From Rhizophagus clarus (lineage: Eukaryota > Glomeromycota > Glomeromycetes > Glomerales > Glomeraceae), in NCBI GenBank assembly GCA_015698045.1, contig BLAL01000246.1:682001-746000 (forward strand): a stretch of DNA of 64,000 bases, written 5' to 3'. Numbering within the stretch: the stretch's first letter is position 1; each line of letters opens with the position of its first letter. Of this stretch, positions 43,990-55,360 are shown in pieces. Under the pieces are notes generated by a model. It made no database searches, was not told the origin of the DNA, and saw only the letters and a list, made by a program, of their open reading frames with translations. The translations under genes and the position numbers were made by a program.

Positions 43990-45743
43990 CCTTTCTGAAT
44001 ACATCGTGACTTATAAAATAAACTTTCTTGTGTTATGACGTATGACGTTATAGAACCTTGAAAAAAATTTATCAGTAAAAAAAATTTATGCGAAAGGAAT
44101 GAAATTCTCGAGTAATTATCAGGAGTATTTATTTATAAGCAGGTTTTAATCACGTGGGTAACAAATAGGCATTAGAAAACTAATTCGTTTCCCGCCTTTT
44201 GTAGCCGCTGAGAAAAATAAACTGCGCGTTCTCGCAAACGTGATCGGTGACAGATAATTGTCACCCTTCTTCAGTATTCAGAGGTTAACTAGGTCGTCCA
44301 AGCGATTAGAAATTTTTAAGCAGAAGTTACTCACGCTAATATCTTCATTATAGAGTTTCGATCCTTAACCTGGATTAAAAATAAGGAATTTCAAATAATA
44401 ATGGAACGTGTATTGCAGGTCATACATTTTTTTTTTTTTTACTATATGATTAACGAAGATCTTTATAAAATTCTTTCATTTAAATTTATTATTCATTTCA
44501 ATGCTGAATCATTTCCCGTATTTGTAATATAAATTTAAGAGTTATCAGCATTATAATTAGTTACAGCTATTTGCAAAAAGAATGGACCACCCAATTCATT
44601 TTTGTTCCTTAGTTTCATACGCAGTCGTACGCACACGATCATAACTCATAAGTATTTGATTTTTTTTTGAGGTTCCGATAGATAATTTTAAGTGTAATCT
44701 TTGTATTTTAGCAGCTTAATATGTTTTGCCGCCTCCAGAATTGTAAAATGTTTGCTAATAAATTTTTTTTTACTTAAATGCATTCAATAATAAAGTATGG
44801 GAAAAGTTGCTTTCATTTGCATATAAAATTTATTTTTGCATCTACGACTAAAATTGGGTCAGTTACATATGTACCACGCCATTGTATCTGGAATTACTGC
44901 TTTGTTAAAAAAAAGCTTGTTACTGACACAATTTTGTTTTTTGACATTAAGATTATATCGTTTGCTAATTATTATCCTTCAGGTATCACACAAAGATTGT
45001 AAATCTTACATTCTATTTTGTATGAATATTTTAAAAACATAATAACATATCCACAACTGTCTTTGTATGTTTATAGATGAAATGACTACAAAAAAAAAAA
45101 TAATCTTAATTTTTGAACAACGTGAACCACACTCAGTTACAATAAAGAAATTATGAAGACAAAAAATGTATATTTATTGTACGAATCACAATTCTTTAGC
45201 TCCAGGTATTGTCTGTATCTATAATTAATGTTTATTAATTATATCATTTTCGTTATTTTCATTTGATGTGTCGCTAGTGTATAATTAATCTTTTGATTTT
45301 CTTATACTTTATTAAGCACGCCCGCAACTTTAAATAATTTTTTGATAGACTTTCATTTATAGTACATAATTATTGAGATTCTAACCGCAATTTTTTTTTA
45401 ATACACTATTTATAGAAACACGTTATTCATTTATTATTTATTCATCATAAAAGTGTTTTGTATCAAAAAATGGTATACTTTAAATTTATATTCTTGATTG
45501 AAATGAGTAATTTACAAAAACCTATGATAGGCCGCTATGTGGCGCGGCTGCCATATTGTAGGTGCAGCAGAAAAAAAATACAAAAAAAAATGATTTTTCT
45601 TTTAAAAATCATATCGTAGTCATAATTTTTCTTATTTTACAAGAGGGTGCTTAGCAAAGGCGGTTTTGAATGACCTTTGGTCTTTACCTGTTTTTTTTTT
45701 GATAAATCCTATTTGGAAATGATCGGCAAAGACGATAAAATTC
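43990..45743. other. Gene-free stretch upstream of the Crinkler gene
   Basis: No convincing coding frame or repeat. A small GC-rich palindrome-like block (CCGCTATGTGGCGCGGCTGC) lies at 45532-45551. Confidence 0.45.
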
Positions 45744-47371
45744 ACTTGTCAAGTGATTTGTCTAAAGGCTTCATAAATAAATCAATCTATTGACATAATT
45801 TCACATTGTTAAATTAAAAATATATTATGTAAAATTCATCAAAGTTACTATGTTATTACACTCGTAAATTCAAATATTTATTGGTTTATAGGAATCTATT
45901 TATTTTTTTGTATTATTTAAATTCAATTTATCTATTGCTTACTATCATATTTTCTATTATTATTTCTAAATTATTGAATGTAATAAAAATTGATTTCAAC
46001 TATTTGTTTACTTTTCTTTCTAAATATCATATATTTCTTGAAATTAATCCTTTTTCATGCTCACAAGTAATAAGAAGGATGTAAAAATAGCTTTTTCATA
46101 TGTATGTTAAACTTTGTCGTTTATTTTTTATCACATGTTATAATTTTCTTAGCTATAATTCAATTTATTTAAGATACTACTGTATCGTTTACAATAAACT
46201 AACATGAAATTCCCTGTACATCTCCACCTCCTATAATTATATTTGTTCTAACATTTGAGAGTTGGATAGTCACAAAGCACGTCTAGCGGTTCATAGCTAT
46301 GATTAACAACAAATAAATTTAACACCACATCTTATCATATTGGCGAGTGGAGTTTAGAGTTTAAATCGAAGATCAATAACATGAGAATTATTGGAGGGAA
46401 GTTAGAAGCAATGTATACCAAAAATTATACATGCGGATACATTGCGCACAGAATTATGTGCGGAAATCTCTCATTCATATGCAATCACACATGACCGTAC
46501 TACTAAAATTACGCCGAGTTATCGTTATAACATTGCATGATTTAATTTTAATATTCGAAATGTGATCATTAATTCTTTTAAAAAAAAAAAAAATTTTATT
46601 CGTGCATTTTTTTCAGCAGATATTAACGTTTGTATTAGTGAATAAAATATTATGTTTTTAATTTGGTGATGAATGATGATAACAAGACACCAATCATTTG
46701 ATAGAGATCTACGATCTACGATGATAAATAATTAAATTTGGTATCGTGTTTGTAGTGTAAATAAAATTAATATAAAACAAAGATTTTATTTATTCTTCAA
46801 AAACAAAGTTTTTTTTTTTTAATTAAATTAATAAACATAATAAAACCAGATTAAATCAAACCATCTTGATTCTCTTAATTGAAACAAATAAAAACAAATG
46901 ATTTAAATTAATAAATACAAATGACTAAATTTATAATTAAATTAATAAAAGCAAATAATTAATTAAATAAAGACAATTAACTAAATTGATGTTTATAATT
47001 GTAAATGGAAGAAACGATCTCTTTTTTTCATTTCAATTACTGTAAAATTATAGAAATTGTATGAGATTATGTCAATGCGATCGGAAAGATTTGAAAGCGA
47101 TATCTATTCATTAACATTAATACCAAATAATTCTAACTCTTAACCAATATTTGCCGATCATCTTAAAGGATTCCTTTGATTGCGGCGCCGTTAGCAGTTA
47201 ACATTTAGGAATAATCGGTTATCTTCCTATTCGTACCTGTTCACAACGATTGAATACTACCTCATAATGAAGACGAAATTAATCTTTCCTATAAATATAC
47301 AAATATCTTTCATCTAAATAATTTAACATTTATCTAAATAAATGATATTATTATTTCCTATTTCTTATTTT

Positions 47372-48288
47372 GGGTCGCGTTTAACTCACCGACAATCATC
47401 TCACCGACAGTCATTTCACCGACAAACGTTTCACCGACAAACGTTTCATCGACAGGATCGTTTCACCGACAGGTCATCTCACCGACATCTATAAAAAAAA
47501 TTTTTTTTTTAGACAAAATAAAAAATTTTATTATTGTCCTGATTTAGTAATTACTAATATGTACATAGCCACGAAATTTTTTTTATTATGTATATACAAT
47601 TATTTTCAAATAGTATTGTATACATATAAGGAAAAATAAATATATAATATAAATTATTAGATCTTTTTTTTTATCCGCATCAAATCTTTTTAGATTTTCT
47701 TCATCAACAAAATATTCTTATTCCCATCAAAAACATTAGTAGGCCATGCACATGTAGGTGTCTTCAAAATTATTAAAGAAATTCAACATGAACAAAATCA
47801 AGTTGAGAATCGTATTGAATCAATTGTAAGAGGAGCACCACGACCTTTACAAAAAAAAAGGGACCGGGAACGAGAAATTCGAATTCAAACAGTTTATAAT
47901 GATCGTGAAAATAGAGAAGTTATTGATTTCCTTAGGGGAATTGCGCATAATCTAGCATTTTAATTTAATTATTGAAAGTCTTTTACATTAAGTACATAGT
48001 AGTTTGGCTATTTTTAATTGATAGAAATTCACTTTCCTATATTCTTGCGTTTTCTTATATTGTAGTTTGTTTTTTAAATAAATACGTTAATATTAGTATT
48101 TGATTATACAAAAGTATTTATATAATAAAATATATGATATTTAATATATGAGTTTATAAAAAAACTAATTTTTTTAAAAATGACTTGACTGTCGGTGAAA
48201 CGTTTGTCGGCGAAATGACCCGTCGGTGAAACGTTTGTCGGTGAAATGACTGTCGGTGAGATGATTGTCGGTGAAATGAACCAGACCC
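47372..48288. mobile_element. 917-bp Mutator-like element with subrepeat terminal arms
   Basis: Exact 8-bp duplication CTTATTTT (47364-47371, 48289-48296); copy A of the segmental duplication shows the empty site. Termini GGGTCGCG and GGGTCTGG, then arms of about 110 bp made of repeated TCACCGACA(A/G) words about 18-20 bp apart, inverted at the other end (TGTCGGTGAAATGA). Inside, 47760-47963 encodes on the plus strand FKIIKEIQHEQNQVENRIES, IVRGAPRPLQKKRDRER, VIDFLRGIAHNLAF-stop. This matches the C-terminal end typical of FLYWCH/MULE-type transposases (as known from animals and other eukaryotes). The element is therefore an internally deleted derivative. Confidence 0.8.
47760..47963 (+). pseudogene. 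C-terminal fragment of a MULE/FLYWCH-type transposase
   Basis: About 68 codons ending REVIDFLRGIAHNLAF-stop. The stretch EQ-x(n)-RGAPRP...R(I)QTVYNDRENRE...DFLRGIAHNL is the conserved tail of the MULE proteins carried by elements with such terminal arms. The catalytic domain and the zinc finger are missing, so the fragment cannot act alone. Confidence 0.65.
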
Positions 48289-50064
48289 CTTATTTTTCGG
48301 GTATGATTTACGTGTTCGCTATTCGATTTATTTGTTTTTTTTTCACTCAGTAAGATCAATATATCAAACCCATTAAATAACATTTTTACTTACACCATTT
48401 CACTTAAGAATCTTTAATTTACTTCAATAAATGGTGTAAATATACCCTTAAAAATATTGACAATAAAGATCAAAAAATTGAAATCTTGAAACTTACCTCG
48501 TGTGCAACCTATTTTCACTTCTTAAAATACTAGCTAATACACTGCATGCCAATGCTCTAAATGTTTTTCATTGTTTGATCATGTTTTTCCGGCGTTCTAA
48601 TTTGTTAGATGGGGCAGAAAATCGCACATTACGTACAGTATTGAGTCAATTCGTTCTATGAGAAATATAGATTAACATGATACTAGAAGCCAATATTCAA
48701 TGTTAATCTGATACCAATATAATATTTTTGTCCTTCTCCTAATAGATCGATTGCGAGAAACCTTAAACATTGAATTTGGAGAATCTTTTTTTTTTTGACC
48801 TATACTCTTTATTATCTTTCCATTAGTCCATCTTTTTATTCTCAATTCAATTTCTTCGTTCTGTCTTGCGTAAGTAAAGCAAAAATCAAACGAAAAATAC
48901 AAAAAGATCAAGATTACCATTATTTACATCATCAATATCAAACGAATGAGTATATTTCGCAAAGTAATAACAAGTTATGTCAGTTTTATAGATAAGCGGG
49001 CTTGATCATTTGATTGCTGAGAAAATCGTGATCATTAACACTAATTAATGATTTTATTTACGGATTCAGCCTCTTCTCAGTTATGCGATATGTAGCTTTG
49101 TATAGCATCATTCTTTGGCGACATGCTTATAATACATATTTTATTTAAAGCAAAGATGCAGACCTGATTCCTGGCGGAGTTGAGATTATTATAAATTTGC
49201 ATAATAGCACGGGTTACATGGTATTTACGAAGGATAACTTAAGAACAACATATGTATAACATGAAAAATTTCTTTTTTATGTTACTTTTTTAGTTTTACT
49301 TGTATATATATATTGATTGGTGAATTATTTCAGTTTTACATTTTTATTTTTATTAGACTGGAACGATGAGTGGTTCTTTCTTGAAGAGTTAATGGTTGTT
49401 TGTGATAACTTTTAGTATCTTAATTCTTTTTTATTTTTTAAAATTATTTGGTCTTTCTTGGAAACGAAACATTAAAAACTATTAATAAGTTTATTTCAAT
49501 TACTAGCTTTTGGTTATAAACCTAGTAAATCGTGATTTGTGATCTCGTGATTTCAAAAGATGAAATACGTGTATCTGGTATCCTATTACTTCAATTTTTA
49601 TTACTCAATTTACTAAAATTAAATTTGCCTTAATTTAAATTGAATCATCTATCGATGATTTTGAGCTTTATTTTAAGAATTCTCTAATATAACTGGAAAC
49701 AAATGTATTTATTAACGAAATATTTTAGATGTGAACACTATAGAATAGTTTATTGAATATACTTTAAAGAAAATAATAAATGTATAAAATAATTTTTAAT
49801 AACAAAATTTGTTTTATAATTATATAATAATTAATAAAATCAATAAAATTGTTAAAATTTTAATACATTTTTTTTTTCTTATAACCATTTTTTTTTATAT
49901 ATTACACCAAGTCGGAATTTTGAACATTCTCAAGTCGTGAAAGGACTGAACTTATCGTTCCAATCCGATATTAATCGAGTAATCGTCACGATTCTGTAAT
50001 ACTGCAATAAATTTCTACAAATTTAGATTTATTCTCAAACCTAAAGATTAAAGAAAGATAATCA

Positions 50065-50285
50065 AAAATTTTTTTTAATTAAAGTAACGGAAAAAATTTT
50101 TTTAATTAGAGTAACGAAAAAAAATTTTTTTTAATTAGCGTTAATTAGAGTAACGAAAAAAAAAATTTTTTTAATTAGAGTAACGAAAAAAAAAAATTTT
50201 TTTTAATTAGAGTAATGAAAAAAGAAAAAATTTTAATTAGAGTAACGAAAATAAAAATTTTTTTTTAATTAATAATCAATCGAAA
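50065..50285. repeat. 32-bp minisatellite (TTTAATTAGAGTAACGAAAA)
   Basis: Seven degenerate copies of a unit of about 30-35 bp, TTTTTTAATTAGAGTAACGA followed by an A-run of variable length. One copy carries an extra TTAGCG. It starts about 70 bp beyond the end of segmental copy B. Confidence 0.75.
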
Positions 50286-50488
50286 AGGAAAAAAAATTAA
50301 TAAAGTAAGATTTAAAATTATATATTTTTAGAAATTTGAACAACGAATTTTAATTATTTAATTTAACGTTCAAGAGGTTTTTGATGAGTAATAATAAAAC
50401 AATCATGAAACTAAATTAAAAAAAAAAAAAAAAAATCGGAAAAATTAAAATTAGATGAAACAAATAAATTAATGAAATTACGGGTTTT

Positions 50489-50716
50489 TTATAAATAACA
50501 AACAAAAAAATTCTTTGTTTCTAAGTAATTTGGTCTTCCATCACTTTTTGCACGATATGCACTATATGTAAACTGTTCACCATATTTGCACTGATTATCA
50601 TTGTTTACAAATTCGATCTTTTCCAAATTCATAATTGAATAAATTGCTTGATTTATTTTTTGTTTTTTAGGATTGTACTCTTTTCTTTGTATAAATTTTT
50701 TTATTGTATTTTTCGC
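50489..50716 (-). pseudogene. Coding-like terminal exon, unknown protein
   Basis: Minus strand: after TTTAATTAAACTAG there are 76 open codons to a TAA: AKNTIKKFIQRKEYNPKK, INQAIYSIMNLEKIEFVNND, NQCKYGEQFTYSAYRAKSD, GRPNYLETKNFFVCYL. The residue mix is protein-like and less biased than in nearby chance frames. No upstream exon is evident because the BTB gene starts in the opposite direction 76 bp away. It could be the last exon of a lost gene. Confidence 0.4.
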
Positions 50717-50735
50717 CTAGTTTAATTAAAATTTT

Positions 50736-50747
50736 TATATATAAATA
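50736..50747 (+). promoter_or_regulatory. TATA box of the BTB gene
   Basis: TATATATAAATA lies about 45 bp before the ATG at 50792 and is followed by a pyrimidine-rich CTCCTTCGTTCCCTCT, a plausible start region. Confidence 0.45.
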
Positions 50748-50791
50748 CTCCTTCGTTCCCTCTAACAAATCAATCTTTCGTTATTAATATC

Positions 50792-52246
50792 ATGTTAAAA
50801 ATCAATAATCATAAATATTTACAAAAACTTTCCGAAAATCTTCTAGACAACTTAGAAGATGCCGAATTCTGTGACATTTCCATCGAAGTTGGTAATGTCC
50901 CACACTCAAAAATATTTTATGCGCATATGTTCATCTTGAACTGTCGCTCATCTTATTTTCAGCAAATCCTATCAATTATCAACAAAAAACCAGATGGTGA
51001 AAACATGGTTAAAATCAAGCTACCGAAATTTTCCCCTGATTCATTTCAAATTATTTTGAGGTAAGGAAGAACGAAATTTATTAAGTAAAACCAATAGTCT
51101 TATCTGATTACGAATGGTTTTACTTTTTTTTTTTTATTAGATATATTTATGGGGCCGATCTATCCTTGATAAATTATAACAATTTGAATATAGTTAAACT
51201 CTTGGTCGCCGCAAACGAATTAAATCTTCAAGAACTGATTTCCGATTTACAATCTTTTTTAATAGAAAATAGATCGAATTGGCTGGAAAAAAATTTTTGT
51301 TTAATCTACAAAACTTGTTGTAAAAGTTATTCTTTCTTGCAACTTCAAGAGTATTGCTCTCGTTTAATATCCAAATTTCCAGATAAGGTATTCAAGTCCC
51401 TAGATTTTTCTTCAATTCCAGAAAGTTTATTGGTCAATTTAGTCCGAACCAGTAACTTTTCCATGAGCGAAGCCCAATTATGGGAAAACATTCTTAGATG
51501 GGGTATTGCCAAAAACCCTACGCTTTCTACAGACCCCTCTAATTATTCAAAAGATGATTTTCAATCTTTAAAAAATACTTTAAAGCTATTTATACCGTTT
51601 ATCCGATTTAATGATTTATCTTATAGAGAATTTACGTATAGTGTAGTACCTTTTAAAGATGTTCTACCCGAAAAATTATATATGGAATTATTAAAAACTT
51701 TTTTGGGCCCTGATTACCAGCCAAGTCATTTGACTAAAGAAAAGGTATTAATTAAAATTTATCAAGAAATCAATCTATGATAATGAATTAATCAAGTTTA
51801 TTTTTTATAACTTTATATTAAAGCTTTCAAATCCTAATGCGTGGAGTACGGGATCCAATAGTAGTAATTCGAGGGGTAATTCATGGGACGTATGGGAGCC
51901 CACAAAACCGGACTCGTCAAACTCGTTGGAATCAACGAAACCAAATTCTGCGAAACAAAACCTGCCAAAATCAAACCCATTGGAGTCCATTAAACCAGAC
52001 TCGTCAAACTCGTTGGAGTCAACGAAACCAAATTCTGCGAAACAAAACCCATTGGAGACTATTAAACCAAATTCTAAGCCAAGCTCATTGGAGTACACTA
52101 AACCAAACACTGAATCAATCCCATGGGATGAATGGGATTTAGGTGAATCTACAAGACAAATCCCATGGGATGAGTGGGATGTAATTAAAAGGCCAAATAC
52201 AACAAAGCTGGTATTTATAAAATATTTCATAATGTATTTATATTAA
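50792..52246 (+). CDS. BTB-BACK domain protein with repetitive Trp/Asn/Ser-rich tail (431 aa, three exons)
   Basis: Exon 1 is 50792-51060. Intron 1 is 51061-51140 (GTAAGG...ATTAG). Exon 2 is 51141-51744, intron 2 is 51745-51823 (GTATTA...TAAAG) and exon 3 is 51824-52246. The joined frame stays open. If intron 2 is not removed, a TGA at 51778-51780 ends a 302-aa form. BTB fold: LLDNLEDAEFCDISIEVG, IFYAHMFILNCRSSYFQQIL, PDSFQIILRYIYGADLSL (aa 15-105). BACK region: VNLVRTSNFSMSEAQLWENI, LRWGIAK, FIRFNDLSYREF (to about aa 265). Such proteins usually recruit cullin-3 ubiquitin ligases; in mycorrhizal fungi the BTB-BACK-TLDc family is expanded, but no TLDc domain follows here. The tail holds repeats LESTKPNSAKQN (twice) and IPWDEWD (twice). 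Confidence 0.75.
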
Positions 52247-52259
52247 TTGAAATTTACAA

Positions 52260-53940
52260 TTTAACTTATTTCTTTTTTTTTTTTTAATGAAAGAATACTC
52301 AGAATAACTCGAATATTAGGAAATTCCAATAATTTGTTAATTTTGAGATAGTACAAACTATAGTACAAATTATTATAATATTTTCATATTTTTCGCTAGT
52401 AATCTTCAAAATTTTATAAATTTAATTAGAAATTTTTATGATATAAAATATTTTATCATTTATAAAATCATAAATACTGTACCTTATTAATAAATCGCAT
52501 AAACTATACTTTGTTTTAAAAAAATTGACACGTAATTATATGATTGGTTTAGGGACTTTTAATACATGACTGAAGAGAATCTTTGTTTGATAATACTTTT
52601 ATTTTTTGTAAACTTGAACTTGCCAACAATTTTTGTTATAATTCTCTTTTGAAGTCATTTTCGGCTTTGTAAACTTAATAATTTCTATAAACTTGGTTTA
52701 AAATTCTCTCCTACAAATTTTCACGCTTTCGATTAGAATTTCTCATTCTTTCTTTCCTTCGGTGGTAGAGTCAAGTATTACTTCACAGTAATTTTTCTAC
52801 TATTTATTAATAATTTTCCATGCAAAATTCCATTTGAACTTTTCTGGTAATTTCCAATTTTCCATAGTCTTTGTCTTTTTGATCATTATTACCTTAACAT
52901 CATGAACAAGTAATTTAGGTTTAAACCAATCAAAGTTTTTTTTTAATTTTTAGTGAAACACTCCTTTGATTTGAAAAGCGTTACAATCACGTGATAGTAA
53001 CAGAAGAAATTTATTTATAACAAAGATGTAAAAGGTGGTATATGCTAACAAATCACTTGGCGATCTACAATATTCGTACTAACTAAAGAAACAAAAATTT
53101 AAATTTAAAAAAAACTGAACAATCCACTCTCGCTAACCTCGTTTACCTCTCTTTTTATAATATTTCTTTCATAAAATTACCATTAGTGTAACTGTTTGTT
53201 AGTCTTGGGTGTAAAATGTAACGTACACTTTGTCGATCAGTTTAATTACGTAATGTTTATCCCGATCCCGATTCCGATTCCGCCGATGAATCGCCGATGA
53301 ATCTGCGTAACAGTACCTTTCTCAACGGTCATTTTCTTTGACATCTTTTATCATGACTGTGTTCATTTATTCTCATTGAGAAAAATGATACTGAAAAAAT
53401 ATAGAATAATAGCATTTATTTTTTTTTTTATTTTTTTTTTTTTGGATATAGCGATAATAAAGTTCTCTCCCGAAGAATATTAAATACTTTATTTACTTAT
53501 ATTTTAGCCTTAATTTTGTATTTAATATATAGTTATTCACTTTAAATTCAATATAATTGGTAGACAAAGCTTTTCATTATTATCTTATCTTTTCTATGTT
53601 GATTACCAATCAACGTCGCGCTTTACAACACAAATAATCCAGCATATAATTTCAATTTTATAAGTTACCATGGCTAGCAAATTAACAAAGATACTTGTTG
53701 GTATTCCCTCATTTAAATGAGAGACTTGCACAATCTTTAAAAAAGCAATATCAATATCATTTTTACACTTAATATTTTTGGACATAATTTTATGATATTT
53801 ATTATATTTTCTTTTTAACAAAATTACTACGCAATTCAGTTATTACGTAGATATGTAATTAAGAAATTTGGAAATCTCGTTATCTGTTATAGTTGATATG
53901 ATTAATTTTCATTTTCATGTATTTTTTATATCGGAATTTT
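52260..53940. other. Gene-free stretch
   Basis: 52860-52925 resembles the short repeat seen at 21255 and 21920 (TAACATCATGAACAAGTAATTTA). 52975-53160 has wording like the 36093-36722 insert (CAATATTCGTACTA, then CACTC-rich sequence). A 72-codon minus frame at 53603-53821 has no recognisable content. Confidence 0.4.
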
Positions 53941-53949
53941 GAAAAAATG

Positions 53950-54028
53950 TTCTTATGGTTTAGGAGCAATTGGGCGAAAAGATGAACAACAAAAGGCTTT
54001 ATTGAGAGAAATTGGTTTAAAAAGTTAA
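53950..54028 (+). pseudogene. Short coding-like terminal exon
   Basis: After TTATGGTTTAG the frame reads GAIGRKDEQQKALLREIGLK-Ser-stop. It looks like a last exon with lost upstream parts, directly before array H. Twenty-one codons are too few to be sure. Confidence 0.25.
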
Positions 54029-54339
54029 TTGAAGTAAAAAGAACAAAAAATTTTTAATAACGAAATATATGTATATTACATTAATTTTGATTTAAACCAA
54101 TTTTAGTAATTGACGAGATGATGATCTTTGTCATATTTAGATTACCCCGTATAAATAATTTTGATAGAATTATGAAAACTGATTTTTTTAAAACCACTTT
54201 TTTCAATAGATCCTTTTTTTTATGTTCAGTAATTTTTTTTTTTTAGCATTTTTTTTGTTTATTTTTTTTTTTTTTTTATATAAATATAGCAAATTTTTTC
54301 GTCCAAACATTTTTGGTTCTTTTATTTATTTTCTTAGTA

Positions 54340-54915
54340 ACGGTTCTTGATAATGATTTTTTTTGGCTTAAGCGGGCTTTAAAATCTTCAAAACTGTAAG
54401 TGGAAGATAGAAAGAATTTTTTATTTTATTTTTATTTTATTTTTAATTTGGAACATTATTAATGTTAATGTTCCTTTTTTTTTTTTCTTTTAGAGAAGGG
54501 TTGGATTTTGATTTGGACAGTCCATAGACCTCGGAATTGTAAGTACATAAATAGTGTGTTTTTAGATTTTTTGCTTCTCTTTTAATTTTGGAGCATTACT
54601 AATATTCTTTTTCTCTTTTTTTAGGAAAAGGTTAGATTTTGGCTTAGGTAGTTTATGAACTTTGAAATTATAAGTAAAAAATAAAGGTTCAAAATTTTTT
54701 TATTTATTACTAATGTTCCTTTCTTTTTTTTTCTTAAGAATTGGACTTTTGCTTGGATAGTTTATGTTTATTGGATATAAACTTTAAGTAAAAAACGGGT
54801 TGACTTTTTTTTTTATTTTTCTTTTAATTTTGGAGCATTACTAACGCTCCTTTATTTTTTTTTTTTTTAAGAAGTAAGATTTTACTTTAGGCAGTACCTA
54901 ATTATGAAGTAGGTG
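54340..54915 (+). repeat. Array H of splice-signal-flanked 45-nt units
   Basis: Five units of about 115-125 bp. Blocks 54494-54538 and 54625-54669 are both exactly 45 nt (GGTTGGATTTTGATTTGGAC and GGTTAGATTTTGGCTTAGGT types), preceded by T-rich tracts with TAG and followed by GTAAGT and ATAAGT. Later blocks have TTAAGT and GTAGGT. Spacers contain ATTACTAACG or ATTACTAAT. Hairpins frame these: GGAGC/GCTCC at 54832-54850 and GGAACATTA/TAATGTTCC at 54450-54474. No open frame crosses the blocks. Confidence 0.7.
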
Positions 54916-54919
54916 TTCT

Positions 54920-55358
54920 TATTAGAACTTTTTGTTTTACTTTTAGCATTTAGTACATATATGTATTTTTTACTATGAATTTTAATATTTATTGCATAAA
55001 AAACTACAAATATAAACGAAAGTTATGAAAGTTTTTTAATTCGCATTTTTAATTTATTATTGTAAGTTTTATAATGATATATAAATTAGTGCTTTATTAT
55101 TACATGTAGTGTATTAACATTTTATTTAGGAGAATAAGGAAATAAGTGAAATTACAACAAAGAAGTCATAAAATAAAGAACAACTTTGAAGGGTAATTAC
55201 GTTCCAGAGCTAAAGAACATGAAGATCAAGGGCAACTTTAGTTATTTCACAATTTTTTTTTTTTTTTTTTTTGGTAAAACTGGGTTATACAGGTATTACT
55301 AGCCAATTTTTAATAATAATTAATTCATACCATGATATGTGTGCAGTGGATCATTTAA
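54920..55358. other. Gene-free AT-rich stretch
   Basis: Nothing beyond homopolymer T tracts and a TATATGT-rich segment. Confidence 0.45.
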
Positions 55359-55360
55359 TA

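Larger units (their letters stand above)
45744..49994 (+). repeat. Segmental duplication, copy B
   Basis: Direct-repeat partner of 33444-37360, 12.3 kb away, with the Crinkler gene and two gene remnants between them. Its extra length is the Mutator-like insertion at 47372-48288; it lacks the 36093-36722 insertion. Paired short frames (for example minus 48672-48920 against 35442-35714) share about 45 codons and then diverge through an indel, so no conserved protein is indicated. Confidence 0.85.

Noticed and set aside
51805-52230. 141-codon minus-strand frame with repeated FGFVDSNEFDESG
   Set aside because: Antisense to exon 3 of the BTB gene; the plus-strand frame has in-frame splicing and protein-like Trp/Asp motifs.
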